From Bradyrhizobium hipponense (GTDB lineage Bacteria; Pseudomonadota; Alphaproteobacteria; Rhizobiales; Xanthobacteraceae): 64,000 nt of DNA. The notes under the pieces were generated by a model that worked only from the letters and a program-made list of their open reading frames with translations, was not told where the DNA came from and did not search any database. Below are positions 44,845 through 52,512 of this stretch, piece after piece. The position numbers and the translations under genes were made by a program. The DNA lies in the NCBI RefSeq assembly GCF_008123965.1, contig NZ_VSTH01000015.1:84424-148423 (forward strand), given 5' to 3'. The first letter of the stretch is position 1. The number at the start of each line of letters is the position of its first letter.

Positions 44845-46758
44845 TCAGTGCGCCACCTGCCGGTAGATCGCCGGCAAGGCCGCGGGCAGTCGGCGAATAT
44901 TGCCGACGATGGCGTAGCCGCTCCGTCCGAACAGGGTTGGGAAATAGGACTGCGCCGTCGCGTCGACGGTCACGCCGAACACGGCGATGCCGAGGCGGCG
45001 CGCCTCCTGCACCGCCTTGCGGGTATCCTCGACCGCAAAACGTCCTTCGTAGTGATCGACATCGTTCGGCTTGCCGTCGGTGAGAACGAGCAGCAGCTTC
45101 TTGCGCTGCGGCTGCCTGGCGAGCCCGGCTGCGGCGTGGCGTACCGCCGCGCCGATGCGGGTGTAGTAGCCCGGCTTGAGCGCGCCGATACGACGCTCGA
45201 CCGCGGCGCTCATCGGCTCGCCGAACGCCTTCACCGTCTCGAGCCGGACCCAGGACCGCCGGCGCGAGGTGAAGGTCTGGATGCAGTGGTGATCGCCGCA
45301 GGCGGAGAGCCCGTGGGCGAGCACCAGCAGCGCCTCCTTCTCGACGTCGAGCACGCGGTAGCCGTCGACCCAGGCATCGGTGGAGAGCGAGACATCCACC
45401 AGCAAGGTGACGGCGAGATCATGCCCCTGCGGCCGCATCGCCACATGGACGCGATCCATCGAACCGCTGCCGGCCCGCAGATCGCAGCGCGCCCGCACCA
45501 GCGCGTCGAGATCGAGGTCGTGCCCGTCGGCCTGAGCGCGCATCAATTCGCGGCGCGGCCGCAAGACTTCGAAGCGGCGCCGCACCTGCCGGATATGGCG
45601 GCGCGTGGATTCATCCGGCGTCCAGCTCTCGCCGGTCTCGGACGCCGCGGCTGCAAGCACACGGGAATGATCCGGCAGATAGGACTGACTGCGATAATCC
45701 CATTCGGGATACAGCAGGCCAGCATCGAGCCGTGACGCATCGACGGCCTCGGGCGGCAGGTCGAGATCGAATTTGAGCCTGGTCGCGGGCTTGCCGCCGC
45801 GGCGCCCGAGCGTGATCTCGTCGAGATCATCCGCTGCTTTCTGCGCGTCCTCGTCCTCGTTCTCGTCGGCAGGACGATCGACATTGACCATCTCGGCCAT
45901 CGCCAGGATCTTCTCGAAGCGGTTGAGCACGAACGGATCCCGCCGATTGGCGCCGTCGTCGCGCTCGCGGACGGCGAAGCGCTTGCGGTCGTCCGCTGAT
46001 GCCTGTTCCGCACCCGGCGCGGTGTCGTCGTCGCCCGCATGTACAGGCGAGAGCTCGCGCGCCCAGCAATCGCCCCACAACGGGCACGGCAGGATCGAAC
46101 GATAACCCGGCGGCGCCTTGGCCGGCAGCCGGCCTGTCCCCATCATCGCCGCCCGCAGCCTGCCTGGAGGCGCCCTTCCGGCGCCGAGCAAGGCGAGGAC
46201 GATCTGCTCGACCTCCTGTTCGACGCGCGGCAGCGGCCGGCGCGGACGCGCTGCCGCGGTGGCCGCGGCAAGCTGCGCGTAGTCATCGGCAAGCCCGGGA
46301 CATTGCGTGAGCACGAAGACCGTGATCTCGCTTGCTCGTCGCAGCATCAGGAGATCGCGCCGCAGCGGATCAGCCTCCTCGCTCGTTTCGACGGGCGCAA
46401 CGGCAAACCACGCAGCGAGCCACCGATACAGGGACCCATTCAGCGCGCGATCGTCGAAGATCGCGATGCGGTCCGGCAGGAAGATGGTCGCGGCATCGCG
46501 CCCCGGCTGGTCGAGACGCTCGTCGCCAAGCCCGATGCGCTGCCGCCAGCCGAGTCGGTGCCCCGATCTGCGCAGGCCGGCGCTCGCGATCTGGACACCG
46601 CTCTCGCCGCCGAGGGCACGGAACATCACCGCGATCCGGCCGCGCACCTGCGCCAGCGATACCGCATGTTCGGCATGGACCGGATAGCTCGCGGTGCCGC
46701 CGATCAGGCGGTGCCAGGCGCGGCCGACAGTTTCTTCCAGCTCGAGGAAATCGAGCAT
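44845..46758 (-). CDS. norD: Nitric oxide reductase activation protein NorD
   Basis: 637 residues, needed with NorQ to mature or activate cNOR. The C-terminal third is a von Willebrand A domain with MIDAS DVSLSTDAW, and LLLVLTDGKPNDVDHYEG is the second metal-site block. A central acidic stretch (DENEDEDAQKAADDLDE) is usual. Soluble, no signal peptide. Last gene of norEFCBQD. Confidence 0.94.
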   Translation of the reverse strand: MLDFLELEETVGRAWHRLIGGTASYPVHAEHAVSLAQVRGRIAVMFRALGGESGVQIASAGLRRSGHRLGWRQRIGLGDERLDQPGRDAATIFLPDRIAIFDDRALNGSLYRWLAAWFAVAPVETSEEADPLRRDLLMLRRASEITVFVLTQCPGLADDYAQLAAATAAARPRRPLPRVEQEVEQIVLALLGAGRAPPGRLRAAMMGTGRLPAKAPPGYRSILPCPLWGDCWARELSPVHAGDDDTAPGAEQASADDRKRFAVRERDDGANRRDPFVLNRFEKILAMAEMVNVDRPADENEDEDAQKAADDLDEITLGRRGGKPATRLKFDLDLPPEAVDASRLDAGLLYPEWDYRSQSYLPDHSRVLAAAASETGESWTPDESTRRHIRQVRRRFEVLRPRRELMRAQADGHDLDLDALVRARCDLRAGSGSMDRVHVAMRPQGHDLAVTLLVDVSLSTDAWVDGYRVLDVEKEALLVLAHGLSACGDHHCIQTFTSRRRSWVRLETVKAFGEPMSAAVERRIGALKPGYYTRIGAAVRHAAAGLARQPQRKKLLLVLTDGKPNDVDHYEGRFAVEDTRKAVQEARRLGIAVFGVTVDATAQSYFPTLFGRSGYAIVGNIRRLPAALPAIYRQVAH

Positions 46759-46767
46759 TGCGCCCCC

Positions 46768-47583
46768 TCAGGAGATGACAGCGCGCGCAACGTCGAGCAG
46801 CGCAGCCTTGACATCGGCATCATCGGTCAAGGGCTCGATCATGCCTGCCAGCACGGCGTCGGCGATCGAAACTCCCGCCGCAATCAAGGTTGCGGAATAG
46901 ACCACGAGGCGGGTCGAGACGCCCTCCTCCAGGTCATGCCCCTTCAGCGCCCGCAGCCGGCCGGCAAGCGCGACCAGCGGCCGCACCCGTTCTGCTGCAA
47001 GCCCGCTTTCGGCGGCGACCACCGCAATCTCCTGCTGCGGCGGAAGGAAGCCGAACTCGATGGCGACGAAGCGCTGCCGCGTCGACGGCTTCAGCGCCTT
47101 GAGCAGCGTCTGGTAGCCGGGATTGTAGGAGACCACGAGCATGAAGCTGTCTGGCGCCGCGAGTTCTTCGCCGGTGCGCTCAAGCGGCAGGATGCGGCGA
47201 TCGTCGGTCAGCGGATGCAGCACCACGGTGACGTCCTTGCGCGCCTCCACGACTTCGTCGAGATAGCAGATGCCGCCTTCCCGCACCGCCCGCGTCAGCG
47301 GACCGTCGGTCCACACCGTGTCGCCGCCCCTGAGCAGATAGCGTCCCGTGAGATCGGCCGCGGTGAGATCGTCGTGGCAGGCCACGGTGTGGAGCGGCAA
47401 TCCCAGCCGTGCCGCCATATGCGCGACGAAGCGGGTCTTGCCGCAGCCGGTCGGCCCCTTGAGCAGGACCGGCAGGCGATGGCGCCAGGCGTGTTCGAAC
47501 AGCGCGCATTCGTTGCCGCTCGCGACATAGGGGGGATGCTCGGTTGCAGGCGCCGTCACGGCGTGAAGTGCTGCTTTCATCAT
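46768..47583 (-). CDS. norQ: MoxR-type AAA ATPase NorQ
   Basis: 271 residues. Walker A GPTGCGKT at 43-50, ICYLDEVVEAR (Walker B), and the CbbQ/NirQ/NorQ C-terminal domain. Works with the VWA protein NorD on the NO reductase. Two adjacent ATGs (47583, 47580) follow GGAGAGAG; the first is annotated. 58 nt after norB. Confidence 0.95.
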   Translation of the reverse strand: MMKAALHAVTAPATEHPPYVASGNECALFEHAWRHRLPVLLKGPTGCGKTRFVAHMAARLGLPLHTVACHDDLTAADLTGRYLLRGGDTVWTDGPLTRAVREGGICYLDEVVEARKDVTVVLHPLTDDRRILPLERTGEELAAPDSFMLVVSYNPGYQTLLKALKPSTRQRFVAIEFGFLPPQQEIAVVAAESGLAAERVRPLVALAGRLRALKGHDLEEGVSTRLVVYSATLIAAGVSIADAVLAGMIEPLTDDADVKAALLDVARAVIS

Positions 47584-47641
47584 CTCTCTCCGAAATCGTC
47601 CGGGAAAAAGCGGCCGCGCGCCCCGCGGCCGCCTTTCACGC

Positions 47642-48988
47642 CTATTCGGCTGGTTGCAACGCGCCGGAAATGGCCGGCTGCTTCTCGCGTCCGGGGACCA
47701 GCACCGCCCAGACGAACATGAGCGCGGAGATTGCGACGAACACGCCGGAGCCGAGCCGGACCCAGTAGAACACCGCGACCTGGTCCTGCACGTCCATATA
47801 GCTCTGGCCGAGCACGCGTTGCAGATGGACCTGGATCACGCCGGCAAAGGTCAGCGCGAAGGTCATCACCATCATGGCGGTGCACATGATCCAGAAGCTC
47901 GCCATGCTGAGCCACTGATTATAGGGCGCGCGGCCCCTGATCTGCGGGATCGCATAGGCCATCACCGACAGGTTCAGCATCACATAGGCGCCGAAGAAGG
48001 CGAGATGGCCGTGGGCGGCCGTCACCTGCGTGCCGTGGGTGTAGTAGTTCACCGAGGACAGCGTGTGCAGGAAGCCCCAGACGCCGGCGCCGAGGAACGC
48101 CATCACGGAGCAGCCCACCGACCACAGCAGCGCGGCGCGGTTGGGATGCTTGCGGCCGGCCTTCCAGGTCATCTGCACCGTGAAGATCACCATGGTGAAG
48201 AACGGCGCGACTTCGAGCGTGGAGAACAGCGAGCCGATCCACTGCCAGTAGCCGGGTGCGCCGATCCAGTAGAAGTGATGGCCGGTGCCGAGAATGCCAG
48301 AAAACAAGGCAAGGCCGATGATGACGTAGAGCCACTTCTCCACGACCTCGCGATCGATGCCGTTGAGCTTGATCATCAGGTAGGCGAGCACGGAAGCCAT
48401 GATCAGCTCCCAGACGCCCTCGACCCAGAGATGCACGACGTACCACCAGTACATCTTGTCGACGGCGAGATTGGCCGGATTGTAGAAGGCGAACAGGAAG
48501 AAGATCGCGACGCCCCACAGGCCGAACAGCAGGATGTTGGTGACCGTGGTCTTGCGGCCCTTGAGCGCGGTCATCGTCACGTTGAACAGGAACATCAGGC
48601 AGACGACGACGATGCCGACCTTGATGATGAAGGGCTGCTCGAGAAACTCGCGGCCCTCGTGATAATGGAAGAGATAGCCGACCACGGCCACGCCTGCTGC
48701 GCCGAAGAACATCCAGAACTGGATCTTTGCGAGCAGCGGGCTGTACAGCTCGGTCTCGGTTTCCTCCGGGAGCAGGAAGTAGGTCGCGCCCATGAAGCCG
48801 ATCAGCGACCACACGATCAGCGCGTTGGTGTGGATCATCCTGACGATGTTGAACGGCAGGATGACCGACAGCGTATTGGGCAGGACGTAGATGGTCCCGG
48901 CGAGCAGGCCGAATACGACCTGGGCCAGGAACAGCGTCAGCGCGCCGTAGAAATACAGCATCGCGACTTTCTGGGTTTGATATTTCAT
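47642..48988 (-). CDS. norB: Nitric oxide reductase large subunit NorB
   Basis: Catalytic subunit of the cytochrome c-dependent NO reductase (2 NO to N2O), inner membrane. 448 residues with 12 membrane segments. Haem and FeB ligand histidines are visible in RMIHTNALIVW, HLWVEGVWE, GTGHHFYWIG and AAHGHLAFFGAYV, with the Glu near the FeB site in VEGVWE. ATG 48988 (MKYQTQKVAMLYF) preferred to a GTG/ATG nine codons upstream. Confidence 0.97.
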   Translation of the reverse strand: MKYQTQKVAMLYFYGALTLFLAQVVFGLLAGTIYVLPNTLSVILPFNIVRMIHTNALIVWSLIGFMGATYFLLPEETETELYSPLLAKIQFWMFFGAAGVAVVGYLFHYHEGREFLEQPFIIKVGIVVVCLMFLFNVTMTALKGRKTTVTNILLFGLWGVAIFFLFAFYNPANLAVDKMYWWYVVHLWVEGVWELIMASVLAYLMIKLNGIDREVVEKWLYVIIGLALFSGILGTGHHFYWIGAPGYWQWIGSLFSTLEVAPFFTMVIFTVQMTWKAGRKHPNRAALLWSVGCSVMAFLGAGVWGFLHTLSSVNYYTHGTQVTAAHGHLAFFGAYVMLNLSVMAYAIPQIRGRAPYNQWLSMASFWIMCTAMMVMTFALTFAGVIQVHLQRVLGQSYMDVQDQVAVFYWVRLGSGVFVAISALMFVWAVLVPGREKQPAISGALQPAE

Positions 48989-49033
48989 CTCAGGTTCTCT
49001 CTGTCTTGAAAGCATCAGTGGACGGCAGCGCGT

Positions 49034-49486
49034 TCAGCCGGCCTTGTTCGGCGGCCAGTCCTGGCGCTTGATCGTGCTGGTCCATTGCAGGAAGTCGGCG
49101 AGGTCGTTGAGTTCCTGGTCGCTGAGGTTGAATTGCGGCATCTGGCGGCGGCCCGGCGCGCCCGACGGCTGCGACTGCATCCAGGCCTTCAGAGTCTCGC
49201 GCGCCCCGGCCGGATCCTCGCTGCCACCCCAGCGATCCCAGACGTTGCCGACTTCAGGAGCGAAATAGGCGCCCTCGCCCAGCAAGGTGTGGCAATTGAT
49301 GCAGGAGTTCTTTTCCCAGACATGCTTGCCGCGGGCCACCGACGCCGTCAGCGTGCTCGCATCGGTCGAGGTCGTGGCCATGTAGTAATGGCTGTGCGCC
49401 GTCAACCCTATGAAGATGGCGAAGAAAAAGGCCGAGCCGCCGTAGAAGACGTTTCGAGCGGCCGACTTGGTCAGGCGTTCAGCCAT
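49034..49486 (-). CDS. norC: Nitric oxide reductase cytochrome c subunit NorC
   Basis: 150 residues. One N-terminal membrane anchor (FYGGSAFFFAIFIGLTAHSHYY), then a monohaem c domain with CINCH (Cys62, Cys65, His66) and Met116 as the other axial ligand in RRQMPQF. Passes electrons to NorB. ATG 49486 follows GGAAAGGA. An FNR-type palindrome lies 83 bp upstream (49563-49576). Confidence 0.96.
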   Translation of the reverse strand: MAERLTKSAARNVFYGGSAFFFAIFIGLTAHSHYYMATTSTDASTLTASVARGKHVWEKNSCINCHTLLGEGAYFAPEVGNVWDRWGGSEDPAGARETLKAWMQSQPSGAPGRRQMPQFNLSDQELNDLADFLQWTSTIKRQDWPPNKAG

Positions 49487-49562
49487 TGCCAATCCTTTCC
49501 GGTAAGAGTCGTGTCTAGAAAAGCGATGATGCGATTTATTGCTGCTTCGCTCGGCCCGTTCT

Positions 49563-49576
49563 TTGTCTGGGCGCAA
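49563..49576. promoter_or_regulatory. Candidate FNR/NnrR box upstream of norC
   Basis: TTGTCTGGGCGCAA on the plus strand, i.e. TTGCG-CCCA-GACAA towards norC: outer TTG/CAA conserved, inner bases differ. It lies in the 99-nt gap between norF and norC and would allow separate expression of norCBQD. Confidence 0.5.
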
Positions 49577-49584
49577 TGAGTGCG

Positions 49585-49845
49585 TCAGATCACGGCGACG
49601 GCGGCGGAAGCGAGCCATGCAAACAGCAGCACGATGACGATCCACGCGCTGACGAGACCGCGCCAGAGCGCCGGCGCCATCCGCAAATCAAGGAAATCAA
49701 GCACGATCCGGCGGCCCTTGACGGCGGCGAAGGCCAGCAGCAGCGCATTGCCGAGCAGCGGTCGCGGCAGCAGCGGTGGAATCAGGAGGGTCGCGAGCGC
49801 GAGGCCGATCAGCGCGATCCACGTGATGTCGAGTCGATCCGGCAT
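49585..49845 (-). CDS. norF: NorF-like small membrane protein (cytochrome oxidase subunit IV-like)
   Basis: 86 residues from ATG 49845 (MPDRLDITWIALIG...), with three hydrophobic segments and a WRGLVSAWIVIVLLFAWLA C-terminus as in NorF. Accessory to NO reductase; in related bacteria NorEF raise activity or protect during denitrification. GTG codons at 49851 and 49854 overlap the norE stop and are alternative starts. Confidence 0.8.
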   Translation of the reverse strand: MPDRLDITWIALIGLALATLLIPPLLPRPLLGNALLLAFAAVKGRRIVLDFLDLRMAPALWRGLVSAWIVIVLLFAWLASAAVAVI

Positions 49846-49847
49846 TG

Positions 49848-50423
49848 TCACCACACCAGATACAGGATCGGGAACATGACGATCCAGACCAGATCGACCA
49901 TGTGCCAGAACGCCGTTCCTGTCTCGACGCCGGCCGGCTCGGCGCGGCGGCAGACCACGGCAAGAATCATGATGCCGAGGCCGACGTGGAGGAAATGGAA
50001 GCCGGTCAGAAGAAAGTAGAGGGTGAAGAACGTGCTGGTTTCGAGACCAATCCCGCGACCGATCTCTCCGGCGTACTCGACGAGCTTGAGCGCGATGAAC
50101 AGGCCGCCAAGCGCCATGGCACTGAGCAGCCAGCGGCGCGATGCGCGCTTGCTGCCGGTTCGCGCGGCAGCCGTGCCGCGAGCCGCCGCCCAGCCGCTGG
50201 TCACCAGAACGATGGTGTTGAGCCCGGCGAGGCCGGAATCGAGCGAGGCCTGCCCGGAGGCGAACATCGCCGGATGAATCGCGTGGGTGACGATGAAGGC
50301 TCCGAGGAACAGGCCGAAGACGGCCAGTTCGCTAAAGATCAGCACCCAGATCATGGGGTCGCCAGGCAGATCCTCCAGGATACCCCAGCCTGTGCCCCGT
50401 TGTTCGCAATCGGTCGCCGACAT
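49848..50423 (-). CDS. norE: NorE, cytochrome oxidase subunit III-like protein
   Basis: 191 residues, five hydrophobic segments. PGDPMIWVLIFSELAVFGLFLGAF and the TGFHFLHVGLGIMIL / FWHMVDLVWIVMFPILYLVW blocks are those of haem-copper oxidase subunit III. Accessory to NO reductase with norF. ATG 50423. First gene of the operon, with a perfect FNR-type palindrome centred 62 bp upstream. Confidence 0.92.
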   Translation of the reverse strand: MSATDCEQRGTGWGILEDLPGDPMIWVLIFSELAVFGLFLGAFIVTHAIHPAMFASGQASLDSGLAGLNTIVLVTSGWAAARGTAAARTGSKRASRRWLLSAMALGGLFIALKLVEYAGEIGRGIGLETSTFFTLYFLLTGFHFLHVGLGIMILAVVCRRAEPAGVETGTAFWHMVDLVWIVMFPILYLVW

Positions 50424-50478
50424 CTCTTTACCGGATCAGAATGTCGTTCAGGAATAGCTTTCCAGGCCGAGGCGGAGT

Positions 50479-50492
50479 TTGTCGCCGGACAA
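50479..50492. promoter_or_regulatory. Candidate FNR/NnrR/FixK box upstream of norE
   Basis: TTGTC-CGGC-GACAA (minus-strand reading), a perfect 5+5 palindrome with the TTG/CAA ends of the CRP/FNR superfamily. With class II placement at -41.5 the transcript would start about 20 nt before the norE ATG. It could also serve the small plus-strand ORFs at 50511 and 50602. Confidence 0.65.
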
Positions 50493-50510
50493 ATACGGAG
50501 GAATCGATCG

Positions 50511-50561
50511 ATGGCTTTTCGTTTGCGCCGCCGCAATGTCGGCCAGGGCGGCCGCCGGTAG
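50511..50561 (+). CDS. Possible 16-codon Arg-rich ORF
   Basis: ATG 50511, product MAFRLRRRNVGQGGRR, with GGAGGA 8 nt upstream, a better ribosome site than many real genes here. Five to six arginines in 16 residues. May be a small protein or a leader peptide; it starts 19 bp after the FNR-type box. Only the ribosome site supports it. Confidence 0.3.
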   Translation: MAFRLRRRNVGQGGRR

Positions 50562-50601
50562 ACGTGACGGACGCAAATTCCATGGACCGGCGGACAAGAC
50601 C

Positions 50602-50757
50602 ATGAGCGACGCGCAAATCGGCCTGCTGACGGCAACCCCCATCATCATCCTATTCGCTGCGGCTCTCAGGAGAATGGGTGTCCTCTCCGCGGTGGCGACC
50701 GCATCTGCGGTCGGCCTTTCCGTGGCAATCGCTTTTGTGCTGTTCGTGACCCAGTAG
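50602..50757 (+). CDS. Small membrane protein, unknown
   Basis: 51 residues from ATG 50602 (MSDAQIGLLTATPIIILFAAALRRMGV...), with two hydrophobic segments (about 8-21 and 28-48) joined by a short basic turn (LRRMG), so a likely two-pass inner-membrane hairpin. Unrecognised. The longer frame from 50479 runs across the FNR-type box and is unlikely. Placed opposite the nor operon, so perhaps induced under the same conditions. Confidence 0.5.
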   Translation: MSDAQIGLLTATPIIILFAAALRRMGVLSAVATASAVGLSVAIAFVLFVTQ

Positions 50758-50836
50758 ACTGGCGGTACGCAGACTTAACGCAATCTTAAACTTGTGCCGC
50801 TGAATCTGCTGCTCTCAGCAGAGGCTTGAGAATGTC

Positions 50837-51244
50837 ATGCTCAAGGACGGCACATACAGGGCGTGGTTCAAGACGCCGACCGGTCAAGGCACCGGCATTG
50901 CCCATGTCGCGGATGGGATGATCTGGGGCTGTGACGGGGTCATGACGTATAGCGGCTCCGTCGACGTCAGCGGCGAACGGTTTACCGCGACCCTTCTGAC
51001 CAAAAGGCATACGGAACGGCTGCCCACGGTTTTCGGAACCGACGACGAACTCAAGCTTACGCTGGAAGGAACCTGCTCCGGCAAGATCGCGCGATACACA
51101 GCTACTGCCGAACAGTTTCCCGGCGTGCTGCTCGAGGGCACGCTCATTTACAGTGAGGACCAGCCGCCCGCGCCGGCGGCGCAACGGCCGGAGCCGAAAT
51201 TCGACCCGGCCAAGCTCCCGAAATTGCCAAAGCTCTCCCGCTGA
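50837..51244 (+). CDS. GrlR-like domain protein
   Basis: 135 residues. MLKDGTYRAWFKTPTGQGTGIAHVADGMIWGCDGVMTYSGSV and the VFGTDDELKLTLEGTCSGK block match the beta-barrel GrlR-like family, named for a negative regulator of type III secretion but common in rhizobia without that role. The C-terminus is Pro/Lys-rich (PPAPAAQRPEPKF). Stand-alone gene between the nor and sugar regions; function unknown. Confidence 0.7.
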   Translation: MLKDGTYRAWFKTPTGQGTGIAHVADGMIWGCDGVMTYSGSVDVSGERFTATLLTKRHTERLPTVFGTDDELKLTLEGTCSGKIARYTATAEQFPGVLLEGTLIYSEDQPPAPAAQRPEPKFDPAKLPKLPKLSR

Positions 51245-51321
51245 CGGGCGATCAACATCGACCCGGCCACGGGCGATCCATAGCAATTCGAGATCAAGCT
51301 GCCGGGCGAATTCGCCGCTCC

Positions 51322-52512
51322 CTATCTGCGCTGGTTATAGACGTCGATGCAGACCGCGCCGAGCAACACCAGGCCCTTGATCACCTGCTGGTAGTCGATG
51401 CCGATGCCGAGGATGGACATGCCGTTGTTCATCACGCCCATGATCATGGCGCCGACCACGGCGCCGCCGACGCGCCCGACGCCGCCATAGGCCGAGGCGC
51501 CGCCGATGAAGCAGGCGGCGATAACGTCGAGCTCGAAGCCGAGTCCGGCCTTCGGGGTCGCGGTATTGAGGCGCGCGGCGAAGACCAAGCCGGCGAGAGC
51601 CGCGAGCGCGCCCATGTTGACGAAGGTGAGGAAGGTCAGGCGCTCGGTCTTGATGCCGGACAGGCTTGCTGCCTTGGCGTTGCCGCCGACCGCGTAGATC
51701 TGCCGCCCGATCACGGTGCGGCGGGTGACGAAGCCGTAGAGCGCGATCAATGCGCTCATGATCACCAGCACGTTGGGCAGGCCGCGATAGGTCGCGATCA
51801 GATAGGTGGCGTACAGCACCGCGCAGGCCAGCACGATGCTCTTGCCGAGGAAGAACGCGTAGGGCTCGACCTCGATGCCATGCAACTGCTCGCGCGCACG
51901 GCCCCGAGCGCTGGCATAGACCAGCCCCAGCGCCAGCACGGCGCCGATCAGCATCGAGGTCGGATGCAGCGTACCCGCCTCCGGCAAAAGCTCGGGAATG
52001 AAGCCTGACGACAATTTCTGGAAGGTCGGCGGGAACGGTCCAAGCGACTGGCCCTGCAACACCGCGAGCGCGAGCCCCTTGAACACCAGCATGCCGGCCA
52101 GGGTCACGATGAAGGACGGGATCTTGAAATAGGCCACCCAGTAGCCCTGCGCCGCGCCGATTGCCGCGCCGAGCACGAGGCAGGCGATGAAGGCGAGCGT
52201 GTAGTCGACCTTGTACGTCACCATCAGCACGGCAGCCACCGCGCCGACGAAGCCCGCGACCGAGCCGACCGAAAGGTCGATATGGCCGGTGACGATCACG
52301 AGCAGCATGCCGAGCGCCATGATGACGATATAGCTGTTCTGGAGCACCAGATTGGTCAGGTTGAGCGGCTGCAGCAGCGTACCGCCGGTCATGACCTGGA
52401 AGAACAGCATGATCGCGATCAGCGACATCAGCATGCCGTAATTGCGCAGGTTGTTCTTGATGAAGCTGCCGTGCCGGCGCTCCTCGGGCAGCGAAACCGT
52501 CTTGTCGGTCAT
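51322..52512 (-). CDS. gguB: Sugar ABC transporter permease (GguB/XylH type)
   Basis: 396 residues, about ten membrane segments; GHIDLSVGSVAGFVGA and SFIVTLAGMLVFKG are the family-2 (ribose/xylose) permease motifs, and FIGGASAYGGVGRVGGAVVGA is the C-terminal one. Together with GguA and ChvE it takes up several aldoses. ATG overlaps the gguA stop as ATGA. Last gene of the run. Confidence 0.92.
   Translation of the reverse strand: MTDKTVSLPEERRHGSFIKNNLRNYGMLMSLIAIMLFFQVMTGGTLLQPLNLTNLVLQNSYIVIMALGMLLVIVTGHIDLSVGSVAGFVGAVAAVLMVTYKVDYTLAFIACLVLGAAIGAAQGYWVAYFKIPSFIVTLAGMLVFKGLALAVLQGQSLGPFPPTFQKLSSGFIPELLPEAGTLHPTSMLIGAVLALGLVYASARGRAREQLHGIEVEPYAFFLGKSIVLACAVLYATYLIATYRGLPNVLVIMSALIALYGFVTRRTVIGRQIYAVGGNAKAASLSGIKTERLTFLTFVNMGALAALAGLVFAARLNTATPKAGLGFELDVIAACFIGGASAYGGVGRVGGAVVGAMIMGVMNNGMSILGIGIDYQQVIKGLVLLGAVCIDVYNQRR

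Noticed and set aside
47654..49009. 451-codon plus-strand ORF antisense to norB
   Set aside because: His/Asp/Glu-rich with no domain; norB on the other strand is unambiguous, and GC-rich genes often leave such open antisense frames.
50428..50648. Several short minus-strand ORFs upstream of norE
   Set aside because: Overlap the FNR-type box and the likely norE leader, lack ribosome sites and have basic low-complexity sequence.
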